From: Anas platyrhynchos
Lineage: Eukaryota; Chordata; Aves; Anseriformes; Anatidae
Direction: 5' to 3'
Length of the DNA: 64,000 nt
NCBI RefSeq assembly: GCF_047663525.1
Contig: NC_092600.1
Span: forward strand, 6,134,001 to 6,198,000
The notes under the pieces are model-generated. The model was given only the letters and a program-made list of their open reading frames with translations, made no database searches and was not told where the DNA came from. This document shows, piece by piece, positions 1-12,000 of the stretch (the stretch's first letter is position 1; the number at the start of each line of letters is the position of its first letter). Both the position numbers and the translations under genes were made by a program.

Positions 1-92
1 TTGGGGTGCCTAAAGGTCCCCCACCCATGGAAGGGATGGTGTCTCTGCCTGCCAGAAGGGAAAAGCTGCAGGGCAGGGGAAAAGCGACTCAC

Positions 93-177
93 TCTCTGCG
101 ACAATCTCCTCTACATCCTCTGTGGGTTCCTCGAACTCCCCCACCTCCACCTGGACGGGGTTTGCCCCCACAGGCTC
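93..177 (-). CDS. SPARC: SPARC exon 4 (acidic domain)
   Basis: This exon is 85 nt and encodes 28 residues from EPVGANPVQVEVGEF through EDVEEIVAE, plus one base. The acceptor is TTTTGCAG before GAG CCT. The donor is GTGAGT (87-92 in plus coordinates). The phase-1 end fits the Asn codon that begins the follistatin-like region in known SPARC proteins. Glu-rich content is typical of this domain. Confidence 0.94.
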
Positions 178-817
178 CTGCAAAAGAGGACGGTGCGTGT
201 GTGCCGGGGTGCGCAGAGCTCAGCCCTGGCAGCCCCAAAGTGCTGCTGCTCCCCCGAGCCCTGGGGATGCTTTGGAAGAGCTGATGGGTGAGCTTCTTCC
301 AGAGAACAATTGATATTTGGAGGAAGAAACCCAAGAAGCACTGCTGGGTGCCACCACGGGGGCTTCCCAGAGCACCACAATGGGAGGTGTCCGAGCCCGT
401 TGCTCTCCCCAGGGCGGTGGGTGCCACGAGGAGGGGGTGTTGAGGAGGAGCAGGGCCACCTACCTCTGTGGTGGGGTCCTCGATCACCTCCGTCTCATCG
501 GGCAGGGCCTCCTGCTGCGGGGGAAAAGGACCGTGAGCTGGGGACCTTGGGGACAACGGCCCCGCTGGGGGGACATCCCAGGGCCACCCTTGGGTTTCCT
601 CCCCCCCACTTCCCCATCCCTTGGGGGCCATGCAAGAGAGTGAGGCTGCTTTGTGCTTCCTACAGGGCTCCTGGTTTTATTCATTGGGAAAGAAAACCCC
701 CAGCAGATCCATCGGGTGTTGGATACGTCCCCACGAGGCTCTGCTGGCTCCCCTACTCACCGGAGCTGCCAGGGCTTTGCCTGCCAGGCAGAGAAGGAAG
801 AAAATCCAGGCTCTCAT
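93..817 (-). CDS. SPARC: SPARC (osteonectin), N-terminal coding part; gene continues beyond position 1
   Basis: SPARC is a secreted, calcium- and collagen-binding matricellular glycoprotein. Three coding exons are visible on the minus strand: 761-817, 464-514 and 93-177. Joined, they give 64 complete codons plus one base. The product opens with the signal peptide MRAWIFFLLCLAGKALA, followed by Ala-Pro and the start of the acidic low-affinity Ca-binding domain (QEALPDETEVIEDPTTE, then EPVGANPVQVEVGEFEE and more acidic residues). This matches vertebrate SPARC closely. The reading frame stays intact across each junction, and the last exon ends in phase 1, as needed for the Asn codon of the following NPCQ segment. 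The follistatin-like and EF-hand domains lie outside the window. The ATG has A at -3 and no upstream ATG in the visible leader. The neighbour on the promoter side is ATOX1, as in human. Confidence 0.96.
464..514 (-). CDS. SPARC: SPARC exon 3 (start of mature acidic domain)
   Basis: This exon is 51 nt and encodes QEALPDETEVIEDPTTE in phase 0 at both ends. The donor is GTAGGT. The acceptor reads CCCCCGCAG followed directly by another CAG, so it is a NAGNAG site. Use of the second AG would remove the first Gln. Confidence 0.94.
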
Positions 818-830
818 CTTTCAGCAAACC
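761..830 (-). CDS. SPARC: SPARC exon 2 (start codon and signal peptide)
   Basis: The acceptor TTTATTCAG (831-833 is the CAG) precedes a 13-nt leader and ATG at 817-815. Coding part 761-817 gives 19 residues: a 17-residue hydrophobic signal peptide and Ala-Pro. The donor is GTGAG. The short leader GGTTTGCTGAAAG resembles the start of exon 2 in mammalian SPARC. Confidence 0.94.
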
Positions 831-3800
831 CTGAATAAAGGAGAGGAAGAGGAGGGATGAGGAAGGAGGTCACGCAGCTCCGGGCTGAGCTCACAGTGGC
901 AGTCAGACACGCAGAGAAGGTTTTCTCCGTTTCCTGCCTTGTCTGGTCAACGCTGCAGCCCCACATGGTGGCTTTTCTAGCCAAAACCTTAAGCCAAATG
1001 TTGTTTCCAAGGCAAATTCTTTTGATTTTGCAACATGGGAAGGTGGGGGTGAGAGGCTTTCCAGGATCTATTAGGAAAAGTGCAGTCAGAATGGCAGTTC
1101 CCCTGCCCTTCACATGAGCAGTTTTGGCCAAAAAAAAAAGTCATGTTAGAAGCCCCTGATACGAGTCCCAGGTACAGGCAATGAATCTCTCCACCATTTT
1201 ATTTGTCACTCAGAGGAAAAATGGAAGTGGAAAAAGGAAAAGAGGGACAGAAAGACAGGGAGGCTGTCAGCTTGAGAATTAAATCCCTTAGAAAGCACAC
1301 CCCACGTGGACACACGTCTGTAGGGGTGGCAGGGAGCAGGCTTCCATCTCCGGCACCCCCAGATGTGGGGGTTTCTAATACACTTTTCCCTTTCCTGCTC
1401 AGAGCTGAGGGTCCCCAGACAGGCTCGGAGGGCACCTGAGGATCGTATCCTGCTGGGGGATGAGCTCCAAGAGGAGGGGGAGGACTTTGCACCCTCCGGA
1501 TCGGGGCTGTTTCGGGGACGAGCGAGCAGCCTGGCTACCCCAGGCTGCGATGCGAGCCAGGAGGAGAGCTGCAGCTGGTGAAACCACCCCGTGTGCGTGC
1601 GTCCCCCCCCTGGTTCCTGTTTGGCAGGACGGAGCCCTTCTGTGCCAGGGCAGCGAGGAGCTCAGCTGGGTGCTTAATATGCCAGCGGCTTCCCTGCCAG
1701 CCGGGGGAGCGGGGCACCAGCTCCCTTCCGCCCTCAGGGAGAGCAAAACTCCCCCCGGCAGAGCTCTGTCCTCCTGCCAAGGCTCCCCCTGCTCCCTTCC
1801 GCTCGTCCTCCTCCTCTCCACCTGCAGGGACGGGGACGGGAGGGTTGGTGGCTTCTCTGGGACAGATGGTGCTGGGCAAGGTGCTCCAAGCATCCTTTTG
1901 CATCCTCCCTGTGAGGGATGGCCTCTGGGTGTAAAATGTGACAAATGCCACCCTGCTGGGGTATTTAGTACCTAGTTTAGCCATGTTCAGCCAGGCTGAA
2001 ATCCTCCTTCCAGCCTCGCAGCATCACCCAGACCCGGCTCACCCTGGGATGCATGGGGCTGGTGGGGACGGCTGCTGGGGGGGGATGTGGGATGTGTGGG
2101 GATGGGGGACGGAGCCTGTTTGCTCCCAGTCGGTACACACCATCCCATCCCCTCGCCTTTCTCTGCTCTGGCAGCTGCTGCGAGCCTCCTGGTGTTTGCC
2201 AGGAGCTGCGCTCAGATCACTGGCTCTTCCCTCCTGGTGAGCTGGCTATTTGGGGGCAGGGAGGGGAGGTGGAAAAGTACTGAATCCGGCCATTTCCTCC
2301 TTCCCTGCCATCCCCTGGCTTGTAAAGGTTTCTCCTGGGCTTCTCCCAAGGGGCTTGTTTGCCTTGGAAGAGGTTCTGAGGTTCGGTGGTGCTCGGTGGG
2401 CAGAAACCCAGCCGGGAGCAGAGGGCAGGGCATGGGCACAGGGAAGGTGGCATTAAGGAGAGCCCAACCCCAGACCAAGGCCCTCTCAGATCATTTCCCC
2501 AATCCCCAAAATACATAAGTTTCCAAGTCTGCGTGCAGTGAGCCGGGCTCAGAGAATGCCATGCCAGGAGCCAGCAGACAGCTGGAGCTGCCGGTGTTGT
2601 GTTTGGAGGAAGAAGGAGCACGAAAGAGTCTGAGCAAACAAGCCTGCAGCGCCGTCTCATGCCAGAGATGGGAAAATAAGTTTATTTGAAAAACAACATC
2701 CTCCTGGAGGCTGTGCACTGAGGACATTGCTCTGTCTGTGAGACCCTGGCTGCTTTGCAAGGACACAGCCTTTCCTGAATGTCCGGTGGCCAAAAATCCT
2801 GAACTAACAGCTCAGGAGCCCTGCAAGCAGCGTTGCTCCAGCAGAGCAAGTGGCTGCTGCGGGTCTCCCTCCCTGCCATGGTCCTGCCGTCCAAGAGGAT
2901 GCTACCTGCCAACGGGTACCAGCAGGAGCCAGGGCTTTCTAAGACACTGGAAGCCGGCACACCCTGGGCACAGAGAACATGCCGGGCAGAAAGCACACGG
3001 GGATGTCGGAGGCACACGAAGGATAACCTGGCAGCGGTGTTTGCACAGGGATCGGGCTGCTCCCTGGGAGCTGCCACCATGATGAGCCCAAAGCTGTTTG
3101 CAGGGGCTGTGGAGCAATAGTCCTGCTCTGGACAGGCTTCTTGGGGGGGCGCAGGGGGAGGTCTTGCTGTACCCAAACCAAACTCCAGCTAAAATTGAGA
3201 GAAGCCCCCTCTGAACCTAAAGGCTGCCCCCAGGACAGTGGATGTGCAGCCCAGCCAACACTTGACCCCACTTGCATCCTAAGTGGGGACTTCAGCTCCC
3301 ACTCGCTGTGTAAACACGGTCTAGTGGCTCTTCCAAATGCCTCTCGATGGGTCCCTTTGGTCTCTTTTGTCCCCTCCAGCCCAGCCCGGGTGCCTTGGTG
3401 GGTGGAGGCGGGCGAGGGCCGGGCAGCGCAGCCTCTGGAGGAGGCTCCTTGGAGGGAGCAGCGTGGCCCATGTGGCACTGGCCCTAGCCAGGGTTGCATA
3501 AGCCCCACGGATGCCACGTTAGCGTGGGGAGGAGCCTCTCCTGGCCCCTCTGCCAGCTCCTCCCCGAGGCTGCTGCGATGCACAGGACAACCCCAGCAGC
3601 CTCTGCTGCTGCCTGGCCCCCCACCTCCAGCACCACGGGCAGGAACGGGCAATGGAAGGGCAAAAAAACCCTCACGCCTCGCTGGCAGGGTGGTGACAAA
3701 GTGTGACCACCGCAGGGACACGAGGTGAGGGCTGTGAGCCCACCACCCAGCCCTGGGCTTGCCGTGCAAGCAGGACCCTCTGAGCTTTAACTCGCCAACC

Positions 3801-5878
3801 GATTTCGGTTGGAAATCTGGTCTGAAAGATGAGGTGTGTGTGCCAGAACCCAGAAAGCTCCCCGCAGCTCCCTGCCTGCATGGCACTGCAGCCTGTCAGA
3901 GGTCCCAGGGGACCACCGCTGTCCCTGCCACCTACAGGGTCCCCCTGCGCTCACATCAAGTGTTTGGGGTCACAGAACCGAGTGGGTTTGGCTGGGAGAG
4001 AAATTCCCTACAGCTCATGCACACAGGACAAATTTTGCCCACCCCATCTTTCCGTGCAGCCGCTGGAGACATCCGCACCCTGTCAGCCCACAGACCTGGC
4101 AAAGAGCGACTTGAGCTGCTGTGATGGCACTTACACATGCACCAGGTCTTTACAGAACTCACTAACAAAGTGGCGAGAGCCCTCGGACTGGTGGAGCTGT
4201 GCGCTGGCTCGAAGCTCTCCCAGTTTGCCCAGTCTCCAAACTGCACCCGGAACGGGAAGCAGTCCAAGCAGTGCCAGAAGTGCATGGATGAGAGCGGGCT
4301 GCAAGCACGGGGAGACCCTGCAAACTGCAGCCAGAAGGGAAAATGATAACGCATTTTGCTGCCCTGCCTGTGCTGCTGCTTTTGTTCCCTCTGCCAAAAG
4401 GATTTGGGATGCTCGTGTGCCAGCTGCAAGCGGGTCCCTCGGGCTCCCGGGGCAGCCCGAAAGCTGATCTCCCACCGAGGCACGGCTCCACAAAGCGGAG
4501 AGCAAAAAAAAAAAAATCCTTCTGCTAAATGCACTGCAGAAATGCAAACCATCTTCAAAGCATTCCCAGCGCTCGCCCCGCCACAGCCGCTCCAGCGATA
4601 ACAGCCCCGACATCCATCCGAGCAGAGGACCCAGAGAGGGTTTCCATGGGAGCCGACATTCCAGCGGGGCTGAGTCATGGAAGCCGTAATGGGGAAGGAG
4701 GGGCTTGCCAAAAAGTTTGAAAAGTTTATTTCTGCTCTTCCCCCCCTCCCGTCAACACCCGCATCCCTGCTCCTGCCTATGTGGCAGACAATAGCCTGGC
4801 TTGAACAGCTGCGCGGGGCGCGACAGCCTTTTATTTCCACTTAAAAACTTCCCTGGTCCGCCCTCCCAAGCTGCTGTGATTTATTTTTGTCCCTGGGGTG
4901 GGGAAGAAGAATTTTTGGGCTCTTGCACGGTGGCGTTGATCGAGCACCCGGAGTGCTGGCGGCCTCCCCGGTGCCCCCGAATTCTCTCCGATGTGAAAGG
5001 GGAGCCTCGGGGGGAGCCGAGCCCCCTTCCCTGCGAGGTTTCCTTCCCTCGGCTGGACAGCAAAGCAGAGATTTCTTCCAGGGGGGACACAAAGAGCAGG
5101 GTTTGGCTGCCTGCACGTCACCAAGGCCAGCTGCTGCCTTTAAAGGAAGCGAGCCCTCAGCTCCTCTGCCTGGCTCCGGAGCCGTGTCCGACTGGTCCCA
5201 AGTTATTGCACTTAAAAAAAAATAAAAAGAGCCAAAAAAAAGAGCTTTGTTCCTCCTCTCCTGTCTCTCTGTTTCCACCAGCTATCAGCTGGAGTTGAGC
5301 AAACCAGGGAGCGGGACCTGAAATGGATTCGGTCTGCCTGGAACAAAAAGCCGAGTGTCTTTTTTTTTTTCCTCTTTTCGCAGGAAAAATGAGAGCGGCT
5401 GCGCTGAGATAAAGCTGACAACCCTTTTGTTCTTCCCCTAGGTATTCTGGTGAGTAAAACGTCACCTGCCAGCACACCCCGGGCTGTGCACGGTGGGGAC
5501 GGGTTTGTGACCAGATCTGGTTTGCCCTGCAGGATGCGCCAGGACCTCGGTTTAGCGCATCTCCCTAAGGAAACAACCCCAAAAGCCGGAGGGGAAAAAG
5601 GGAAAAGGGAGAAAAATTGAAGCTTTACATCCAGGTGACCCCAAAGCGTTAAGCTGGCGATGTGGCGGTGAAATAGAGTAACAGGTTAGGAGCTGGGAAG
5701 CTGCAAAGAGGAGCGAGAGAAGGAGGCAGGGAGGGTCCCCGAAGGCTCCGAGCGGGGTGGGGGGCACGGGGCGAGCAGTGCTGGGGTGGGAGGGCTGCAG
5801 GGCTGGGGTCCCTGCGAGGATCCCCATGAGCAGGAGCTGCAGCAGCACGAAGGAGACCGAGAAGGGCTCCGGCCATAC
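831..5878 (-). other. SPARC intron 1 (no gene seen)
   Basis: About 5 kb of GC-rich sequence between exon 2 and the probable exon 1. It holds many chance open frames on both strands. None resembles a known protein or is flanked by convincing splice sites. A-rich runs occur near 1130 and 4505, and T-rich ones near 5360. I see no recognisable transposon. The extent depends on the exon 1 call. Confidence 0.6.
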
Positions 5879-5920
5879 CTCGCAGTCCTGGCAGCAGGGC
5901 TGAGGAAACTTCAGGCGCTG
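5879..5920 (-). other. SPARC: Probable SPARC non-coding exon 1
   Basis: On the minus strand the sequence CCAGGACTGCGAG is followed by GTATGG, a good 5' splice site whose last exon base is 5879. Joining to exon 2 gives ...CTGCGAG/GGTTTGCTGAAAG-ATG, similar to the CTGAG/GGTT junction I recall for human SPARC, whose exon 1 is also non-coding. The upstream limit is a guess, set about 25-30 nt downstream of a TAAAA motif at about 5946-5951. Confidence 0.55.
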
Positions 5921-6030
5921 GGGAGGGCTGGAGGAATCTGCGGGTTTTAGAAGGAGGCAGCAGGAAGGCGAAGGGTGGGCTGGGTTTCCTGCTGCCTCTC
6001 CTCCTCCTCCTCCTCCTCCTCCTCCTCGCT
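5921..6030 (-). promoter_or_regulatory. Putative SPARC promoter with GGA repeat
   Basis: Upstream of the probable exon 1 on the minus strand there is a weak TATA-like TCTAAAA (around 5950). About 50 nt further up is a pure GGA/GAG triplet run (CTC repeat on plus, about 5996-6027). Mammalian SPARC promoters carry purine-rich GGA boxes needed for activity, so the arrangement fits. The transcription start itself cannot be read from sequence. Confidence 0.5.
5996..6027. repeat. (CTC)n / (GAG)n triplet microsatellite
   Basis: About ten uninterrupted CTC units on the plus strand, reading as GAG/GGA on the SPARC-sense strand. It lies in the putative SPARC promoter. Confidence 0.85.
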
Positions 6031-6060
6031 ATCTTTCCAAATCAGTCTCTTCCTCTGCCT

Positions 6061-9000
6061 CTCTCCCTGGTGGGCTGTCCCCACCCGCCTCCCGGCTCTG
6101 TGCCCAAAATACAGGCAGGGACACGGCCCTGGTGCCGAGGGCAGACCAGAGGAATCAAGCGGGGCTGCCGTCAAAGGGGTCCTGCAGGGATTGGGACCCC
6201 CCCGACCTCTCCCCTGCACTGCTGCAATGAGATTTTTGGGGCTCTGGCTCTGGCACCGGAGGGCAGGGAGGACAACCACGTCCCTCCTTGGTTTGCGCAG
6301 CTCCTGGCACCACGGCCTGCTGCAGTTAAACCCTTAAATGCTGTCATTTTGCTACGGTTTGCTCCCTGAGCTGGTGTTTTCCACCCTCAGGAGGACGCAG
6401 AGGAAGGGAGAAGGGACTTGGCTCCCCTCTCCTAACGCTGCTGCCCTCTGGGGCTGCCCTGCGGGAAGGGAGAGGAAAGAATGATCCCCGTTTTCCAGAG
6501 TGCGGAGAGGGATGACGTCTGAAATAGCTCCTGGTGAGCAGGGAAGAGCTTGGCTTGGAGGAAAGCTCCTCAGCGCTCTGCCGTGATTATCATCCAGCAG
6601 ATCTGAGCAAATCCTGTGTCCTGGAAATGTGCTGGTTGAACCCGCTGCTCCCCACGGATAGCACCTCACATTTTGACCTTGCAGGCTATAACCCAGCTGG
6701 AGCAGCCGCCCGGCCAGAGGCAGCCAAGCAGCAAAGCCAGCTGGAGGTGGCTTCCCCCGTCTGCTCCCCACGGTGCTCAGCACGAGCCCCCAAAATCAAA
6801 AGCAGCAGCCAAAAGGCAAGGCTGTCAAATTGCTGGAATCGGGGACCCCCCGGGTGGATTGGTGACCTGCCACCATGGTGAGCTGGGGTGGCCCTGTGAC
6901 CATGCCACACAGCCAGGGGAGGTGCGGGAGCTCTCCAGGGGCAGCTGGAAGGACAGAGACTTAGGGACAAGTAGTCTGGGCACCAGCAGGGTGAAGGACA
7001 CCCCTAATAAAATGCAACATCGTGTTTTGTCTTGGCTGCCTGGGTCCATTCCTCGTGATTACACGCTGCCTTTGAGAGGGACCGAGGCACAGAGCTGGTG
7101 CCTGGCTCTTCCCACCGATGGTGCTGCTGATTTGGGTGCCAGCAGGGGACCTGCCAGGCTGTGCCGGCTCCTTGCTCTGTAGGGTGCCTTCATGACTTAA
7201 AACCTCTTCAGCACGCCCCACCTCTGGCCTCACGGCACTTCTGCTGCACGTGCAAGAAGCAGATGTAAGCATAAACATCCTTATGGCCAAAGAGAAACAA
7301 AAAAATAAACAAAAGCAAAAGGGAAAGGGGAGGGGAAAGAAAGAGAGAGTGGAGGGGCCGTGTCACCATCGCCACTTCCCAGAGAGGCAGCGGATATCTG
7401 CAGTCGGGCTGCCCAGGAAGCCGGCGGGGAAGGACACGAGAAGCCTGCTTTATTTGGCTGCACACCATCCAAAAACCTTCCCCGAGTGCTATGTGGATGT
7501 TGCTGTCCCCACAGAGCCACTCCAAAAGGTCCCAGTACGACCATCTCGGTGCGTGCTGAGGACAGCGTGGCGATGCTGCCGAACACCTCGTGTCCACGTG
7601 CCGACAACCACTCGTAGCATCTGGAGCATCTCCTCTGAGTGTCCACAGCTCCCCTGCGTAGCCCAGAGCCCCTTTCCTAGGTGCTGTTCGGCTCCAGAGG
7701 CCACACATCCCCCCCACAGCCCCAGTTCCATGTGCTGGATCCACACCCCGGGGAGGCGCATGCTCCCTGCGCTGGATTAGTCACGGCTCGCATTGAGATT
7801 GTGCAGCTGTTTCTGTGAAGAGGGGAAAAAAAAAAAAAAAAGAGAGACATCTGGAAAAAATTTTAAGGGAGGGAAAAGAAAAAAAAAAAAAAGAGAGAAA
7901 AGAAACCACGTCTTTTCTAACTGACAACGTGGCAATTGCTCAGTGCGCGGAGCTGCAGCCCGAAGCTAAGCCCTCTCCTAATGGCTCAGACAAACGGCAG
8001 TGCCAGGAGGATAATTACAACAGGGATTTCTTTACATACGTGGCGGCTTAAAGCCTGCTTTTGGGTGAGAGCGTCAAGCAGCCTGCTGCAGGGGTGCAGC
8101 CACATCTGGAGATGCCCCAGTGCTGGTGTGGGGGGGTCCTGGTGTCCCCCTGCCCACCGGGGGTCCCTGGGTGGGGAAGGGGCCCCCAGACACATCGCAC
8201 CCGGGGGCAGATCCTGCATGGGGACAGGCTGCTGGCAGGCTCTGCGGTGTCACCGAGGGCTGGAGGGGGAGTGTGGGGAGGGGGAAGCAAGGGCTGCAGC
8301 GCCTGGCCTGCTCGTCAGTCTCAGAGGCTTTAGGCAGCTCCAGAAATGACGGAGAGCTCACAATAAAAGAGTCCTGGAGAGCCCTCTCCATGCTCACAAG
8401 GCTTAGCAGGGCTGTCAAAGAGAGATTTGGATGTCAGTGTGCCAGGGGAAAACACAGACCTCACACATGCTAGAGGGGCATCTTTTGCCCTCTGAAGCTC
8501 AGGAACTGGGCAGGCGATGGTCCAGGGGGGTCTCGTCAGCCCTGGGACCCCTTGCAGCACTGCCAGGGCTTTGCAGCATGCGCCCACATCTCGGTCCAGC
8601 TCGGGTGCATCAGGCACTGCTGTGCCCAGATCCCTGCCACTCACTGCCCGCTCAGGTGGCCACCCAAAATCTGCCTTTGGAGGCAGCAAACAGGGCCAGA
8701 CCCCCAGGGCTTGAGCTCAGTTTGCAGCGAGGCCAAGAGGTTTGCAAGGCTGAGGTTTGAACTCGAGCTAACCCCGGTGCAAAATCCAACTTCATCCTGC
8801 TGTAAGCCCAGCTGGGCAGACCTGGGCTCACACGCTGAAGAAAACCCTGGGGCTCCCCAAAAGGGGAATAATTTTGCTCTAAGGGAAGGAGAGAAATGTG
8901 GAGGTGATACAAGCAGGGAATAATAGCCCTGCTGTCTCCCACACAATCAGTCGCTGCAAGGAGCCTTTCCTTCGCTCTGCCCCGGGAGGGATCTTCTCGG

Positions 9001-12000
9001 GAGTGTTTTTGGAGAGGAGGATGTTCCTGCATTAATTGCCGATGAACCCTACAGCAAAACAATGAACCCAAAGTGCACATAAATAAACAGGATGCCCTGG
9101 AAGCGCTGCGGGAATGTCATTTACTGAGTGGTCATTGAGGGGTGTGCGGCCGAGCTCCTGGCACACCGCGGCGGCACGGGGAGGGGACACGGCCGGGGAC
9201 CAGCAGCCAGCTCGGAGAAAGGGAAGCGGGGTGGGCGAAAAAGAAAAGGCAGAGGCATGTCAGCAGGTCCCGCAGGAGGGCTCCTGTTCTTTATTTCCAG
9301 GAGGAGATCAGGGGGAGAAAGAGCGTGCTGTCTGGATGTGCACTAAGCTGGCGTGTGGCTGCAAAGCCAGGGCTGGAAGCCAGGCAGGGCGAAGCTGAGC
9401 TGCCCAGGGAAGGTGGCGAGGTGGCCGGCTCCCTGCTGGGCTGGGACTGTCCCTGTGGGCTCAGGGACAGCACCGACACCTGGCCCAGCAGGCAGCACCC
9501 ACCGGGGTCTCTCCCAGTGCCCAGAGAGCCCGAGCTCCACGGAGGGGCGGTGCGGGGGAGCGGGGCTCTGGCTCTGTTGGAGGCAGACGGAGAAGGAGGG
9601 GTGCGTGGCACTGTGGATTATCAGCTGTCAGGAGAGGCCTGCAGGCAGGGGGAGAAGCCCAGCTGTGCGTGGCTCTGCAGTGAGTCACAGCCTGGGAGCT
9701 GGGACGCCGTGGGACACCTCGATCTTTCCGTGCTGCCTGCAGGCTCATAGCCAGAGCCTCTGGTGCAAAATCTTCCCGTGCCAAGGGAGAGCTGTCCCCC
9801 ACCGTGCTCAGCGTGCCCCTGCACTGAGCACAGGGAATGGCCAAGATCCCCAATATCCAAAGGGCCTCCTTGCCTTCCCTGGAAGGACTTCTCCCTTGAA
9901 GCAGGGGGCTGCTGTGCATTTCTTCCTGCTCTGTGCCCGAATTACGGGCTGGTGTCTCAGCCCAGCTTCTCCTTTGCTCGGGACCTTGCGATGGAGACGT
10001 GCAGAGAATGCACTAAGGCACCTGGGGGAGAAGGGCAGCAAGCACTGCTAGAGCTGGGCACTCCCAGCTTGGCTCTGGTGTTTACCTAAGATGCCCTTTT
10101 GAGCCCTCTCGGTCCTGACAGATGCGGCTTGGCAGCGTTTGAAGCCTATGAATAGAGCTACTTGAGGAAATAAACAGGAATCCACCTTGGAGCCCCTGGG
10201 ACACACAGAGGGAAGCTCCTGGGTTGCAGTGGCAGCTTCTTCACAAGGATAAACACGGCCTGGCTCCCTTAGAGGCTGTTCTGGGGGCAGTGCCCAGGTG
10301 AAACCTTCCCTGCCCCAGGACATCCAAGTGCCAGGGAAGCAGTGGCAATAACCCCCAGCAAGGAAAAGACCAGAAAGGCAAAGGACAAGGTTCAGGCAGG
10401 AGGGTCTCCGGGTCCAGCTGCTTCTACTTTTTTTTGGGTCATGAGTGAGAGGATGTCTTGGAAAATCTGGGTTCTCGTTTGAGAGCACAGGCTTGAAGTG
10501 ATGGCCAGTTTTGCTCCGGGCTTGTGCACTGCGGGAGGCAAAGAGGAACAGGGAAAAATAGTTTTGGGGAGGGCAAGGCACGCTGAAGAAGGCGAGGCTG
10601 TGCTGCTTGTTAAATGAAAGTCCATAAAGTTTAACAGTTCCCCGTGGAGGCTGAGGAACGAGACGTTATTGTCCTTCCATTAACCCTCCTTGCTGCAGTT
10701 TTCTGACTTTTGCTCTGACATTTCTTTCTGCTTGAGTGGAGCTTGCTGCTGAACAAGCCCCGGCTTGAGGCATCCCAGGAGAACGAGGCAGGAGCCAGGT
10801 GCAGGGAGCTCCAAAAACAGGGTGTCAGGAGACAAAACGGGGTTGGTTTTGGCAGAACGCATTTGGGATGGTCCCGTACAGAGGAAAAAAGCCAGGCACA
10901 GGTCGGCTCAGGAGTAGGCAAAGACGATGAAGGGGAGACAGTAGGAAATGCTTGGAGCAGGACAGGGTGGTAGCAGTCTCTCCGGGCTTTTAGCCCCTGA
11001 TTGCTCCTGGGATTTGGACACAGAAGCTGTGGCTGAGCTGGGCACGGCACACACAGCGAGGCAGCAAGGAGGAGCAGCAGCAGGAGCACCGCCAGCCCTG
11101 CCCCATCACCGTGGCCATGGAGCAGGGGCTCGCAGCCTCCCCAGGCCAAAACCAACAGCAAAAGTGCCAACCTCTGCATCCCCTCTGCTTGCTGGCTCCC
11201 TCCACATTGTCTGCAAGAGCGCTTCCGAGCCCTGTGAACTCCCCTGCCCACCCCGAGGAGCTCAGCTCCCTTAAAACCTCCCTATCGTGAGCAATTCGGA
11301 CCTTTATGGCCATGCAGAAATATTCTGCCCCTTGCAAGGACCAGTTGCTGGAGAAACCATTTCCTTCATCTGTGTGGAGTTATTCCTCAGGATTTCACTG
11401 ATCGGAAAGTAAAGGAAACCAGAGAGGACACAACCCCCAAAGCTGGATGAAAACACAGCAGGGTGCTCTGTGCTGCGTCTGAGGGCATGTGCAGAAAATA
11501 CCTCCTCGGTCATTTCTCCTGTGTGAGGAGCTCTGGGGATCGCAGTTCAGCCCTGGAAACATGTTTACTTCCCTTGGAGAACCACCACCCGCCTTGGCCA
11601 GGGCTTGGCAGCAGCAGGGGAGCAGCGGGAGGGCCTGGGGCTGCTCCGTGCCTGTGGGCTCGGGCAAGGTGGGATGTGGTCAGCCCCGAAATAGCAAGGT
11701 CGTGCAGGGCCCCGAGCGAGCGCTGTGACTTTCCATCCTCTGCCTGGCCCAGGGCTCCGTCCCTCTCCTGGGACCTTCCACTAAAATTAGCAGCGCTTCC
11801 CTGCGCCGCGTGCCCCGTGTCCGTCTGTCTCACAGCTGTTTGAGGAGATGGGGGGCCAGAAGCACAGCTGGAAAAAAAAAATATAAAAGCATTAGATTTG
11901 GAGAACTCCCTTTTAATCTTCTCATTTATGGGGGGAAAAAAATGATCATTGCAGACGTCAACCTCCCAGCTCCTTAATTTCAGACTCGCACGGAGGTGCC

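Noticed and set aside
2939-4840. Open frames of 315 and 294 codons on the minus strand in SPARC intron 1
   Set aside because: They lie in a GC-rich intron on the same strand as SPARC, show no known protein similarity, and have low-complexity random composition.
7250-7360. A-rich stretch with AATAAA-like motifs after an open frame, suggesting a processed pseudogene tail
   Set aside because: No parent coding sequence upstream and no target-site duplication could be found.
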